Assembly (NCBI GenBank): GCA_936450465.1
Contig: OW388292.1
Location: forward strand, 9,629,756-9,693,755
Direction: 5' to 3'
DNA length: 64,000 bases
Origin: Gibbula magus
Lineage: Eukaryota; Mollusca; Gastropoda; Trochida; Trochidae
The stretch's first letter is position 1. Each line of letters begins with the position of its first letter. The notes under the pieces were generated by a model, which worked only from the letters and a program-made list of their open reading frames with translations, had not been told where the DNA came from and searched no databases. Below are positions 21,536 to 34,700 of this stretch, piece after piece. A program made the position numbers and the translations under genes.

Positions 21536-22700
21536 ACACTGGTGCTACATGTGACTTGAATACCAACCCTATACACCCCAAACAGCTCGACTCGGTCACC
21601 TTCACCTTGCTGCCGGGCTACAGGGAGATAACTCTTACTTGTCAAAGTTACCATGGACCTTATATTCCACTATAAATATTTGTCTATGTAGAACTATATA
21701 CTGTAGATGACCTATACAAGATCCACACGGATGACATCAATCAAACTCTACTGTGTCTATTACTTGTACATAATGTAACAACAGTGTTGGCAGTCAGTTC
21801 TCCCTGTGGACATGGTATGTTCAACATACCTGTCTCAAGGTGGAGCTGATTTAACACTTTCCCTCTGATGAAATTAAACATTGCATCAGCTAAACTGAGT
21901 ACCGAGTACCGAGTAAACTGCCAACTCAATGAGCTTTTGTTGGTTAACTTCTTCCGAGGGCATATTATTTGTGTTCACCTATTCATCTGCGCTATTTGTC
22001 TCTCTATATTAGATCTGTCATGTTATGTAAGATGAAGTTTCTATCTGCTTATAGTAATCTCTTGGTTTAGAGTAATGTTGATCAATTGATAGGGTAAAGA
22101 ACATTAAGATGAATTCACAATTTCGATGCTTGTAAAATGTGCGCCTTTCATATAGTAGCTATCATGATATATATGATTTATAATTCTTTTTTATTATTTT
22201 ACTATCATATCAATTATGTAGCGTGGAGTTGAGATACTTGTTTATTTATATGTCACCATTCATCATCAGTGTGGCTCCCTTTCCACTGTCTGAAATTCAC
22301 TTGATTAATTCAGGTACAAAACTTGCTGACACATCAGTTTTAGTGTAAACCCTACCTACCCGCCAGTCAGTCAGTAGCACCCCTTTAGGTTGTCTCTGTT
22401 TCCTTAGTTCCCTAATGTCTCTACTAAAGCTTTAATACTCAAGTGTTCCAAATCGTTTGGTTGTTCATTTGAAATTTTAATTCATGTTTTGTTATGTACA
22501 TTCCATGTTTTGAAAAATTTGTTATGACCAATTGTCACATCTACTTTTTAAGTGCTGCAATTTTTCTAAGCATTGATTTAATAAGGTTGTTGACTGGTTT
22601 TGGGAACATGTGCTACATGAATAATGTAGTTACTGATTCAGGCACTGCTTGGGACCATATATGAGGACCTGTTTTCTGAACAAAACAGAATTGTTAATAT
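21536..22700 (+). other. Probable 3' UTR of the myosin light chain gene
   Basis: The sequence after the stop has no open frame of note and no recognised repeat. I see no clean AATAAA signal close by, so the end is undefined. From 22,700 to 24,035 I see nothing I can support. Confidence 0.4.
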
Positions 22701-24037
22701 CATGTGGTATTTCTTATATTATCAATTTATATTTACTAATTAAAACATTTGCTTATCAATGTCTCTTTGTTCTTGCTGAAATGCGTGGATGTGTGACAGG
22801 GAATTGACTTAACATCAGAACCTGTATGACCAAATTCCCCATGATTAAACCAGTTGTGGAATTGCGTGCATTTTTGTGTGGCGTCAACCCATTTAATGCA
22901 ATGTCCACACAATGAACAAGTCAATTATGTTCTTATTTTGATGTCCTTGGAAGCTTTTGGTTAGCAAAACAAACTTATAAAAGCTTAAAGCAGATTTATA
23001 CAGAGTGTTAATTGAACAAATGCAAAATGCAAATATCTGCTACCAAAAGCATTAAAATGGAAATAAACAAAAATTAACAAGAATATTTGTCTAAAGTGAC
23101 TGATCGCCTGCTGCAAATTATCAAAACAAAATAGAAAATAAAAGAAGAGGTTATTGGCTTAAGATGAAGTTAAATGCCATCATGAATATGATCCAGTGAC
23201 ACCTCTTGTGTATGGTGTGGGTGAAACTAGAAAATGTTCAGATATGAACATAAAACACCAAAATCCGGATGAAGCTTGGTGTAAGACAACTTCCCTTGCA
23301 AGTAACTGGCACCAGTCTCCATCACTGGCTCACTTAATCTTGCTGCATTTCATTTGATCTCGAGCTTGCTTGTCAGTGTGATGCTATTCTAGCACCGAAA
23401 AAGGTAGTGAAATTTAGCACGTTTTTGGCATATCATGTTTTCTCAAATTTGCTATTTATTATTATACATTATATTGTTACCTTAATGAGCAAACACCTCA
23501 TTACATGACCGTATCCATAGAAAATGATTATCCAGTTATCCCTATTGGAAGAACATTGGCTAAGACAGTGGTGTGGAACACTTCAGTGTGAGAGGTAGAT
23601 TTGTAGGTGTCGTGCAAGCTGGTTGACCATTCCATCATTGTACCATATTTAAAACTAACATCAGTCAGATCACTTGGCCACTGGAAGGGAAATGGACTCC
23701 CATGTACCATGTAAATTCGTTTTAGAAGTCTTTCTTTTTTATTTATTGAGGAGTATTATTTAGCCATAGGTGACACATATTTATATTTTTGTGAGAACAC
23801 TATTTCAGAAAGAAAATCGTGCGTGGCATTAGTTATTCCTTGAAAGGGAGGGTAAATGTTGGGTTGAAAATGTGAAGATAGTGTCCTATTCTCATGCAAC
23901 CGAAAGGTATAAGATGCAGATCCAGGATGTTCATTGGATTGAGATCACCCTGTATGGTATTAATGGGCCTCACAGGCTCACTGGCAAAATAAATTCCATC
24001 AAATTTACATGCATAAATTCCAGATTTATTTCAAACT

Positions 24038-24188
24038 CTTATGCATTACCTCCAAGGCTCTACACGGACAGAACTCCTATGCATTACCTCCAAAGCTCTA
24101 TATGGACAAAACTCTTATGCATTACCTCCAAAGCTCTATATGGACAAAACTCTTTATGCATTACCTTTAAAGTTCTACACAGACAGAT
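24038..24188. repeat. About 42-bp tandem repeat, four units
   Basis: The unit TTATGCATTACCTCCAAAGC plus TCTATATGGACAAAACTC is repeated about four times with a few substitutions, directly next to a LINE tail. Confidence 0.85.
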
Positions 24189-24189
24189 G

Positions 24190-24545
24190 CCAGAGTACCT
24201 CTCGAGTCTTGTGTGTCAGTATATCCAATCCCACACTAAGATCCCAGTATCAAAAGCTACTTTGGATACCAAAAGTTCAAGCTTCATCATATGGGAAAAG
24301 ATCATTCCAATACACATCCACCTCTCTCTGGAACAACCCGCCCGCTGACATTAAAATTGCTGATTCACTTAACTCAAGTCCACGTTAAAACCTAACTTTT
24401 CCACATGGCATATTGTTTCAATATACTCTGTCCATTCATTTCTCCTTCGTATAATGTGTAAATATTTCCCACAAACTATGAACTATGAAGCGCCTTGTGC
24501 AAGTATTAGTACCTATAGGATAAGGGCATTACAAATACTCACATT
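24190..24545 (+). mobile_element. Non-LTR retrotransposon (LINE) 3' end
   Basis: The plus strand encodes SSYGKRSFQYTSTSLWNNPP then ADIKIADSLNS. This is the typical closing motif (SFxxxxxxLWNxLPxxI...S...F) of L2/CR1-like reverse transcriptase ORFs. The 3' UTR has an AAGCGCCTTGTGCAAGTATT segment of a kind seen in such elements. It is a 5'-truncated relic. Confidence 0.6.
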
Positions 24546-24559
24546 ATCTTTCGTACTCA

Positions 24560-24990
24560 ATCAAGAGTATTAGCAGAAGTACTCACAACCACACTTTCAT
24601 TCATATAGGTGTAGAATTTGCCGAGAAAACTTTTATCCCGTTGAACACCCTAGAATTAAGTAAAAAAAGAAACGTAGAGAACAAGAGAAGACCAACATGG
24701 ACACCCAAAATACTACCGCAAATGTGCCTAAACTCTGGAAGATGAAAATGGTCTACAAGTTTGGCTTATATACACCCATCGGTAATTGACGGAACGGAAT
24801 GACTGTTGTATACACCCGCTTCCTGTTGTACTTCTCCAGAACTGAATTGTTAGGAGAGGTACCTCGCATCCCGAGGATCTAAGTTTGTAAATTGGTAACC
24901 TATTAATTACCCGCTTTCTTAGTCCAACTTGGATAGGTAACAACGATGTCCTCGTTTCGACCTTTAGATGGAAGCCATTTGTACCCAACT
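24560..24990. other. Possible retroelement remnant
   Basis: A 86-codon open stretch on the minus strand and a GGTCGAAACGAGG motif (minus, about 24949-24961) resemble Penelope/LINE terminal sequence. No domain is recognisable. From 25,000 to 26,637 I see nothing beyond AT-rich DNA and a TTTATT (26392-26397), which could be the minus-strand polyadenylation signal of the next gene. Confidence 0.25.
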
Positions 24991-26637
24991 ACATTTAAAA
25001 TGCCCAATATGATATATGAAAGCAACATAAAGTCTTAAACACTCATCTTTGTAGAATAACAACTAAGAACGTTTTATGACTTAGAAATGAACATACAACA
25101 TGACTGGAAAGAAGAAAAATAAACACCGAAGTTGTGGCTCAATAAAAGACAACGTAGCATACGGTCGGGCAAACATGCACGTGCTAATTCTCATTTCTTT
25201 CTGTAAAAAAGTAGGCCTACAAAACGACATTAAACGAACAATGGCTTTAGTTAATATACAATATTCAAGTTCGACAGAAGAGAAGATTGTTCGTAAAGCA
25301 ATATGATTGAAACTAAATATGATGTGCCTTACACCTTCACTCTAAATATTAAAGCTTTTGTCAAATGAAGAATATGTTCCAACCAATGTGCCACCAATGG
25401 CAACCAATGTGCAGAGATATTGGTGTGAATAAGACAAACAACTGAGGCCATGGATTCTTCTAATATGTTCTGTATTGATCTTTCTTTACAGAAATATTAT
25501 GCATATTCTGAAACAAACAAAGAAAAATATTTTGAGTTAAATCATCTAACAATGTAACTCACAAACTCATTGAAGCGTACGTAAATACAGATCATTGGAT
25601 TACCAATAATACATACACTTATATTTAAGCTCTTCACTCAGTAACATAAATTTATACTCTAAGTTACAGATATATTTATACTCTTTGCACTGTAAATATA
25701 CAACAATTATTTGCTTTGAATTAATCTTAAAGAAGATGAAAGAATTACAAAGTTCGTGCCATTGAAAATGCACACAACAGTGACTCGACTAATTCTTGGA
25801 AGACGAGCTTATTTTGGCAACAGGGGTGAAAGGTAGTTTTAACAAACTGACAATAAAATATACATGGAATTATATAGCACTTTTTAGCGAATAAACTGCA
25901 AAGGTTTCAAACACTTGAAATACACATTCAGTAAATAAGAACACTTGAAAATATAGCCATGAATAGAATCATACGATAGCGGCGAAACATTATCCCTATT
26001 GGCGTAACAACTTGGACTCGTCCAAAGTTTTTGAGCGCTTACATTTACATATATTTCAAGAACTAAAATACATATTGATAGGAATTATTAGCATAACATT
26101 GATCAGGAACATGTAAACATTATATATACCTGAAGGTTTGTCCTCACGGCCAATATTTCTTGCAAAAACTCAATAATACAAATTTGATCTCTTCCCGCTC
26201 ATCGTCTGTTGAAAAACAAAGGGAGCATTCCGTCACCGGAAGTCTCGTTTAAAATAACGGTAAAAAAGGGAGTGGCTCATTATTTCTATTACGCAATCGA
26301 GCGAAAAATGATAAATCTCAGCGGGGCACAAATTCAATCCAGATATCCTGAATTCATCCAAGTGAACACCAAGGCTTTGTGACCAATAACGTTTATTTAT
26401 TAATCTTAAACATTTCAAAATTGATGAAAGATGTCTAAATCACAAGGGACCTTATGTCATCATAAAATATCACATATGGACGGCAAGGCGACAAAAAACA
26501 ATATAAACCGTAATCAATGAAAAATAATCAACAACATGTAAACGTCATGTATATATCTTAAATGACCCCAAGTTAATATAAAGGCAATATGCGTAATTGT
26601 ACTATAAAAGCAGGAGTACAAATTTATACAAAGTTCT

Positions 26638-27444
26638 TTACGAAAATGACATTTTGGTTTCATCAAATTCTGGATCAAGCTTTTGAGTTGTGAATTTCAA
26701 CTTTTTCATAGCTTGGTCGAACTTTGTGTTGGACTCCAAGATCTGAGCTCTGGTTTTGGCAGATTCCTCGTCTCCCTTCATCTCCTGCTGGTACTGCTGG
26801 ATGACGGACGGGCGGTTGAACTCAGCATTTAGGTAGGTTTTAGCATAGGGAAGTGGTTGGTATCTCATCCAACTTTCTCTGGGAGAGTGGTCAGCCCTTG
26901 GCGACCTTGAATGTGACCTTTCTTCGGTGTGATCTGCTCTTCTATCGTCTGCATTCTTGACAGGGATACCATGTTGCCGCTGGATATTCTGTTTGTTCCG
27001 CTCTGTACAGCAGCTGCAATAGAGAGCATCGTTGCTGTCCCATTGTTCCGTCCTCACTGGCACTGTAGCGTTGTATCGGGCGTAGTGGAGATAGTCTTCT
27101 ACTATCTGGTCCACGCTGTCTTGATCTTCATCTGGTATTGGTGACGTCACTTCCTGTATGGGAGTGGGTGGCGCCCTCTGTGGGAGATCTGAAGGGAGAG
27201 TCTGGACAAGGAACTGGTGGTTGTTAAGGGACACTCTCTGAACATTGCGCGGTGTGCCTCCAGAGGAGGTAGACAGGAACGACTCCTCTTTGATGGGAGG
27301 AAGTGTGTTCATCAGCACCCGCGACTCCTCGTACCTGCTCTTGGAGTCCACCATGATGGCATCCTCTGTACACGGTGCCCAGTGGAGGTGCTTCTGGAAT
27401 GGTGATCTAGTTTCAGTATCAGGACAACAGCAGCAATGTCGCGT
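26638..27444 (-). CDS. Unrecognised protein, probable C-terminal exon
   Basis: I do not recognise this protein. The minus strand is open for 268 codons from 27444 to a stop at 26638. The first ATG lies at 27354, giving 238 residues. The only in-frame stop just upstream, TAG, overlaps a possible acceptor (CCCCATCTAG|ACG), so coding may begin at 27444 from an upstream exon not found here. A second candidate acceptor (CTCTCTTTCAG) lies at about 27466; it would make the exon 5' UTR followed by the ATG. The product is hydrophilic and low in hydrophobic segments. It has a Pro/Ser-rich N-terminal half, a YCSCCTERNK motif, a charged HTEERSHSRSPRADHSPRES tract, a PLPYAKTYLNAEFN stretch and a charged C-terminal end. 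No signal peptide or membrane segment is visible. Confidence 0.6.
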   Translation of the reverse strand, partial: TRHCCCCPDTETRSPFQKHLHWAPCTEDAIMVDSKSRYEESRVLMNTLPPIKEESFLSTSSGGTPRNVQRVSLNNHQFLVQTLPSDLPQRAPPTPIQEVTSPIPDEDQDSVDQIVEDYLHYARYNATVPVRTEQWDSNDALYCSCCTERNKQNIQRQHGIPVKNADDRRADHTEERSHSRSPRADHSPRESWMRYQPLPYAKTYLNAEFNRPSVIQQYQQEMKGDEESAKTRAQILESNTKFDQAMKKLKFTTQKLDPEFDETKMSFS

Positions 27445-27797
27445 CTAGATGGGGATCGAGACGTATCTGAAAGAGAGACAGGAAAACCATTTAAACAGTT
27501 TATTTAAAAAAGGAGAGAAGTAGGCTATAGGCCTACTCACGTGCAAAATATACGTCCCCACATTTTAAAAAGAGTATAAAATTACATACTGATATCAGGC
27601 AAAGTAGATTTTGAATGTTTTTGATAGTTGTTATATATTTTTGACGTGCTTTATAAAGACGTACTCACAGTTTCATACATCAGAGTGGGATCATTTTATT
27701 TTCATGTCTGTTCAAATACACGCGGGGTGATAACATAGTTTTTTTTCAAAATGTCTTTTGGCCACAATGTTTGGTATTTAAGTTTAAGATATTAAAA

Positions 27798-30700
27798 AAT
27801 AGAGCCATGGGCTCTGTAGCTCATCAGAGTTTATTTTGTTTGATGATGAAGACAGAAATATGTTGTCTCAATATAATGCACAATCCCTAACCCTGACAAA
27901 TCTTAGTCTTGAAATTGAGAGAGAGCACTCAGCAAGGTCAACACACAGGAGATTATGCAATATTCTGACCCCTTGGCTCTGGTTACAAGCCAGCTGTGTT
28001 TTTTTGTGTTTTACCGCCAAGTTATGTAATAGACTCTTGCTTGCACTAAACACTGGCAGCACTGATCTAACTGTATAAGGCTTAAAGAGAACAGGCAATG
28101 TGATGAATCTCATGGTACATAGTACAATTTTGAATCACCTTGGCTAAACAATCTCGGTTCTAAGCCTTGTCATCCAAACATCTAAACATTCTGAACAAAA
28201 TATTCCTTCTAGTTTGTTCTGGATGAAAACAGGAGTTTAGGTAATGGCCTACGGGGCTCTTATTTGGGGGCACTGGGTCACCAAATCTACAATTTAGAAT
28301 CTCCATTGGCTAAAGACTCTTTACACAACATGACAACCTTCTAGGTCTTTTCGTTCTGGAGAAGAAGATGAAAATAATCTTATCTTATCATTTCATCACC
28401 AGTCATATGCAGTTCACATATCTCATGTAAAATAAAAGAATTCTTAACTCCTCTTCAATTTAGTCCTTTATGCCTTGTCACAATTTTCAGTTCATAGGCT
28501 ATTCAATAGTTCTCATTTCACATTGATTACATCAATTTGACAAACATGTCCACAATGTACTGTAGATTGTTATCTAAAGTCGACATACATTTCAAATAAA
28601 GTGGTTGAAGTGTCATAAAATATCAGTTCAAAATTCATTTTCAAAGGTTTTTTTTAGGCTGTGGCCCATATTTGGGGTCAAAGGGTCACCAAATTTACAA
28701 GTTTGCATCCCCATTGGCTAAAAGTTTGCATACAATATAACAGCCTTCTAGATATTTTTGTTCTGGACAAAAATATGAAAACAAGATTTTAGGTAATGGC
28801 CTGTGAGGCCCTTATTTGGGGCCACAGGGTCATCAAATCTACAATTTAGAATCTCCATTGGCTAAAGACTCATTACACAACATGACAACCTTCTAGGTCT
28901 TTTCGTTCTGGAGAAGAAGATGAAAATAATCTTATCATTTCATCACCAGTCATATGCAGTTCACATATCTCATGTAAAATAAAAGAATTCTTAACTCCTC
29001 TTCAATTTAGTCCTTTATGCCTTGTCACAATTTTCAGTTCATAGGCTATTCAATAGTTCTCATTTCACATTGATTACATCAATTTGACAAACATGTCCAC
29101 AATGTAGATTGTTATCTAAAGTCGACATACATTTCAAATAAAGTGGTTGAAGTGTCATAAAATATCAGTTCAAAATTCATTTTCAAAGGTTTTTTTTAGG
29201 CTGTGGCCCATATTTGGGGTCACAGGGTCACCAAATTTACAAGTTTGAATCCCCATTGGCTAAATAGTTTGCATACAATATTACAGCCTTCTAGATATTT
29301 TTGTTCTGGACAAAAAGATGAAAACAAGATTTTAGGTAATGGCCTGTGAGGCCCTTATTTGGGGTCACTGGGTCACCAAATCTACAATTTAGAATCTCCA
29401 TTAGCTAAAGACTCTTTACACAACATGACAACCTTCTAGGTCTTTTCGTTCTGGAGAAAAAGATGAAAATAATCTTATCTTATCATTTCATCACCAGTCA
29501 TATGCAGTTCACATATCTCATGTAAAATAAAAGAATTCTTAACTCCTCTTCAATTTAGTCCTTTATGACTTGTCACAATTTTCAGTTCATAGGATATTCA
29601 ATAGTTCTCATTTCACATTGATTACATCAATTTGACAAACATGTCCACAATGTAGATTGTTATCTAAAGTCGACATACATTTCAAATAAAGTGGTTGAAG
29701 TGTCATAAAATATCAGTTCAAAATTCATTTTCAAAGGTTTTTTTTAGGCTGTGCCCATATTTGGGGTCACATGGTCACCAAATTTACAAGTTTGAATCCC
29801 AATTGGCTAAAGAGTTTGCATACAATATTACAGCCTTCTAGATCTTTTTGTTCTGGAGAAAAAGATGAAAACAAGATTTTAGGTAATGGCCTGTGAGGCC
29901 CTTATTTGGGGTCACAGGGTCACCAAATCTACAATTTAGAATCTCCATTAGCTAAAGACTCTTTACACAACATGACAACCTTCTAGGTCTTTTCTTTCTG
30001 GAGAAAAAGATGAAAATAATCTTATCTTATCATTTCATCACCAGTCATATGCAGTTCACATATCTCATGTAAAATAAAAGAATTCTTAACTCCTCTTCAA
30101 TTTAGTCCTTTATGACTTGTCACAATTTTCATTTCATAGGCTATTCAACAGTTCTCATTTCACATTGATTACATCAATTTGACAAACATGTCCACAATGT
30201 AGATTGTTCTTTCAAGTCGACATACATTTCAAATAAAGTGAAAGAAGTGCACATAAAATATCAGTTCAAAATTCAATTTCGACAGGTTTTTTAGGCTGTG
30301 GCCCATATTTGGGGTCTCAGGGTCACCAAATTTACAAGTTAGAATCCCCATTGGCTAAAGAGTTTGCATACAATATTACAGCCTTCTAGGTCTTTTTGTT
30401 CCGGAGAAAAAGATGAAAACAGGATTTTAGGTAATGGCCTGTGAGGCCCTTATTTGGGGTCACAGGGTCACCAAATCTACAATTTAGAATCCCCATTGGC
30501 CAAGGAGTCTGTACATATAATTTCAGCTCTCTGGAGTCATTGGTTCTGGAGAAGAAGATGAAAATAGCTTTATAGCTTATGACCCCTGTGGCCCTTATTT
30601 GGGGTCACATGGTCACCAAATCTACAATTTAGAATCCCCATTGGCCAAGGCGTCTGTACATAAAATTTCAGCTCTCTGGAGTCATTGGTTCTGGAGAAGA

Positions 30701-30955
30701 AGATGAAAATAGCTTTTAAGGTTATGACCCCTTGGGCCCTTATTTGGGGTCACAGGGTCACCAAATCTACAATTTAGAATCCGCATTGGCCAAGGAGTCT
30801 GTACATAAAATTTCAGCTCTCTAGAGTTATTGGTTCTGGAGAAGAAGTCGAAAAAGTGAAAAGTTTACGGACGGACGGACGGACGGACGGACGGACGGAC
30901 GGACGCCATCCCATGCCATAAGCCCATCGGGCCTTTCAGCCCTGGTGAGCTAAAA
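27798..30955. mobile_element. Internally amplified dispersed repeat, GAGCCATGGGCTC family
   Basis: The ends share TAGCTCAYCAGRG as inverted motifs (start about 27810-27830, end about 30940-30952). The interior has a unit of about 545 bp, marked by GGTAATGGCCTGTGAGGCCC at about 28790, 29336, 29883 and 30430 and by a relative at 28240. It ends with shorter (about 140 bp) copies and a (GGAC)n run at 30866-30903. Most units carry TTGGGGTCACAGGGTCACC. A short copy is at 8.4-9.15 kb. It has no coding capacity. Confidence 0.75.
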
Positions 30956-33180
30956 AGTAGAAATGTAATTAATAAAAGATGACGTCGACATAAATAACCT
31001 TCTTGGATTTAAATTTGTTGACGCATCATTACTGAATGACGTCACAAAACAAGCAAAAAAATCGGGGTTTTTTTTGTGGTTTTTTTACGCTTCTATCTCT
31101 TCCAGTTAAGAAGATTCCAAAACGACGATTTCTTAAAACGCGCGTTTCTCAGAAACATAAACATAGTGTTTTGAACATTCATGTTTAGTATTGTTGGGTT
31201 CTGAACACAAAACATGTGATGATAAATGTGAATGTAGCCATCAATAGAATCATGCATGTTAGGCTATGTATATGTCAACATAATTATTATGACATATATA
31301 TCAGGTCCACCGTGATAACTTCCACAAACACGGAAGTGGAAGTTACTGTGAACAATCATATTATAGAAGTTGGTAAATCTGGCAATTCGTAAAGGGAATA
31401 GAAAACCATCAATTGACAAATCTTACAGAGAAGCATGCAAGTGATTACCTCTTATAATCAGGTAATTATAATTGTTACAATACAAGTTTTAGTAGATATA
31501 ACCATATTTCATATCGACCATACCAGTTATAATGATTAGGCGAAGTTCATGTCTGCATGCACAACAAGAAACCCGTCCCTTATGGAATCCGTCTATGACG
31601 TCATGTCATTGTTTCGTCGTCATTAGCATCATGGTTTTTATTCTCATTCAACACATTCACGTAAATGCATTTTTTTCACTTTTCTACTTATTTTCAACCG
31701 TGTTAATCAAATGGCCTTACAATTGGAGGGAGGATAAATGCCTTCAGCATCTGTCAAGTCAGATATATTATCTCTGTTATATATGTATACACCATGAATG
31801 AATGCGCCCACTGTATTGTTCATGTATAAACTATAGTAACTGCCTTCCTTTCATATCTATCAAACCGGTAACAGCGACTCGCCCGGAAACTACCGATGTC
31901 AATCAGTCGGAGAGGCCCTTTCGGGGTTCCCTTTAAATAGGTGAATACTTGACAGAGATGGTCAGTGACTGTGTTATAATATCACCTTTCGAATAAATGT
32001 AAAACATTATCCCAACCAGAATCGATCAAAAGTTGAGTTGTTGATACTATATAAGTATTTAATCAAATAATAACTGACGTACTGAGCGTAAACGTATTTG
32101 ATTAATTATTTATTGATATGAACAAGTTCATTAAGTCGATAAATTTTAATCACAAAATAGTATAACTAACGTCGCTATATTTTCAAAGAAACATAATACA
32201 TACAACATTTTCACTAAAACTTAGGAACCCATCACTGTAAATGTGGCTAATCCTAAAGTGGCCTCTTTTCTTGTATAACTTATACTGTTCGCGTATACAC
32301 ACTCGAATATTGACATAGAAGGAAAAATCACAACTGAACACTTGACATATTGTATCTAGCAGCTGTCAATGGTGGTTTCACCTTTATTGTCAACATTAAA
32401 CACGCTCTTGTATTCCTGCCACAGACGGACAGCAGAGTGAAAGACATAAACTGCATTAAATATCACTTACCCGTTCGCACAGTATATATGTCCACAGATC
32501 TATTCTTTTGTTACCCGTCGTATGTCGATAGACTATTATGTCTTGGGGTCTCCTTATTACCACAGAGAAGTTTGATCCGCCTGCAGCTGACAGAATCCAC
32601 CCCGTCTCTCATTGAACACCCGATCAATCAATCGAGCTGAGTTTCTGGAGTTGTTTCACTGAAAACTAATTGGGTAGATATGGTTTCCGTTCGGGTAGCT
32701 ATGACCCCGTTATAAAGCTAATAAAACATTACCATATTCTATCTTATTTAAACGTTAGTTCGTATTTGTATACATATTATCGATATAAGTATGTAATTGA
32801 ATATATACAATTTCCATTAATTTTCATTGTCGACAAACTCAATAACATATCTGGCGTTATATCGGGGTGTTTACAATATTGTGATATCGAGGCATGTGGA
32901 TTGTTTATGTGGAGCTGGGGTTAAGGCCCAGAGAATAAAGAGTCAAACTCGTTAATGCGGTCAGGCTTATACCTGGAGGTTTCCAAGCATTGTAAACAGT
33001 CGAGTCTACAATATGTCCGCTCAATTATAAGCGGAATGTGACATTAACATGTTATGCAACGGGACATGGTCAGCAATCTTCGTACGTCTGGTGTCAGGCG
33101 TTGACGGGCACAACTGGACTGAAATGTGATCTGATCTTATTTTGTTTCTTGTAAAACAATGCGTCCCAATGATTTTGAAT
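30956..33180. other. Intergenic DNA without supported gene
   Basis: Scattered open frames of 84-96 codons have no recognisable content. A small hairpin, AACTTCCAC...GTGGAAGTT, occurs at about 31318-31345. Nothing else is supported. Confidence 0.6.
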
Positions 33181-33183
33181 GAT

Positions 33184-33640
33184 AAATAAAATTTCACCCT
33201 CGTGTCTTCTGAAATCAAATATATCAACACTCGTTGATTAAAGTAACTTTAATCAACGAGTGTTGATATATTTGACATCAGAAGACACGAGGGTTAGATT
33301 CTCTATTTATCATTCAAAATCATTCTTCATTACTTTCAAAGAAAAATGTACATATCTAAACACAGCAATGCTATTAAACCCCAGTTTGGTGATACCATAG
33401 CATTGTGACGTCAAAGGATTATTATGTCATCAGGTTTTTGACGTCATCGCATTATGAGTCATACCGTAATTTGATTATGTAAAAGCATTGTGATGTCATG
33501 TGGTTGACGGTGACAAGGCATTGTACACAATCTTCTTTCAAAACGATATATCCTAGGAGATATCACTTGATCTCACACAAGCGATATCTCCTGCTGTGTA
33601 TCACAGTTTTGGATGATAAATCTCACTCCTTCATCGGGTG
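33184..33640. repeat. Palindromic repeat with CRE motifs, copy b
   Basis: Arms of about 48 bp meet with almost no loop near 33243. CACCCTCGTGTCTTCTGAAA...GATTAAAGT is followed by its near-exact reverse complement, ending GACACGAGGGT. The downstream part holds TGACGTCA at 33406-33413 and 33439-33446 and a GGAGATATCACTTGATCTCA palindromic segment. It is non-coding. Confidence 0.85.
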
Positions 33641-34185
33641 GATTATTATTCTTTTGTTATCCACTTCTAAATGTCCCTTGAGTTCTGCATTATTTACGAA
33701 AACTATTTCACAGAGAGAATTAAGTTCAAATTACAGTATCCCCCTACTGTCTCCACATAACCCCCATTCAGCATATGGCTGAGATCTGACACTTATAGTC
33801 TCTGAAACATATATTGCTTTAAAGAAAGCACCATTCATCAAATATTTTAATTCAATGGAGCCTCTTAGAAATTGGAATTTCGGAGTAGTTTGGATCAAAC
33901 TCTAGACTTGCTTTTAAATAATGTTTCAAGATAGTTGAAGTTTAGATGGTTAAAATAGTATGAACTTCTGTAGTTGAGTAAGACTAAAGATATGCTTCGT
34001 GTATGGAATACCGTTGAAAATCTTCAATCTTCTCGTGCAAGTGCTTGCTGTACATTCTATGTATATTACATTATTTACTCATGTACCACCGATGGTGTAT
34101 CTTTTTGAGAAATTAAAGAGTGATGATGATGCAACGGACCTGTACCTGGGCCAATACGGAAATTAAGTAATAACATTACAGTATA

Positions 34186-34700
34186 CACTGTCGGCCAAAA
34201 GAAACGCCTTCTTGATTTTCCTTTAAATGAAAGATGAAATAATTTCAGAAATATAATCAATGGTGGTCTCATCGTTATGCTGAAACAGTAATGAATATGA
34301 AAGTCCATTAAAATCGTGGAAAACTGTGAGTCGAGTCAATAACATTCATGAAAAACACGCCCAATGAAGACCGCTATTAGCGGTTGATTCACTTGCGCAC
34401 TGTAACTACGTACATATGTATAGCGTCATCGCCACTTTACTTGAATGAGAATGCGTGCCTGTATTGTTGCTCGTGGTTGTATGAAAATCTGTTTCAAATG
34501 TTTTCTGATCAAGCACTGATCGAAAACTGAAAAAATTCTGTTGTCTCATTTCAACAATCGTCATTCTTTTGTGACATGACAACTTCTGAAATTTAAATAT
34601 ATTATGCAGAAATGGTGCAACTTCATAATGCTATTATATTGCTAAACTGTTTACGAAATCTGATAAGATATCTGGTAGGCGTTTCTTTTGGTCGACAGTG
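34186..34700. mobile_element. Tc1/mariner-type MITE
   Basis: The terminal inverted repeats are CACTGTCGGCCAAAAGAAAC and the matching right end GTTTCTTTTGGTCGACAGTG (one mismatch). TA dinucleotides flank both (34184-34185, 34701-34702). It is 515 bp with no transposase. The region 34,703-36,225 shows no supported feature. Confidence 0.8.

Noticed and set aside
23872..24348. 158-codon open frame on the plus strand
   Set aside because: It runs across the 42-bp tandem repeat and into the LINE tail in a frame different from the recognisable LINE motif.
32350..32924. Two open frames of 96 and 84 codons on the plus strand
   Set aside because: No motif, no splice-site framework and AT-rich composition like the neighbouring intergenic DNA.
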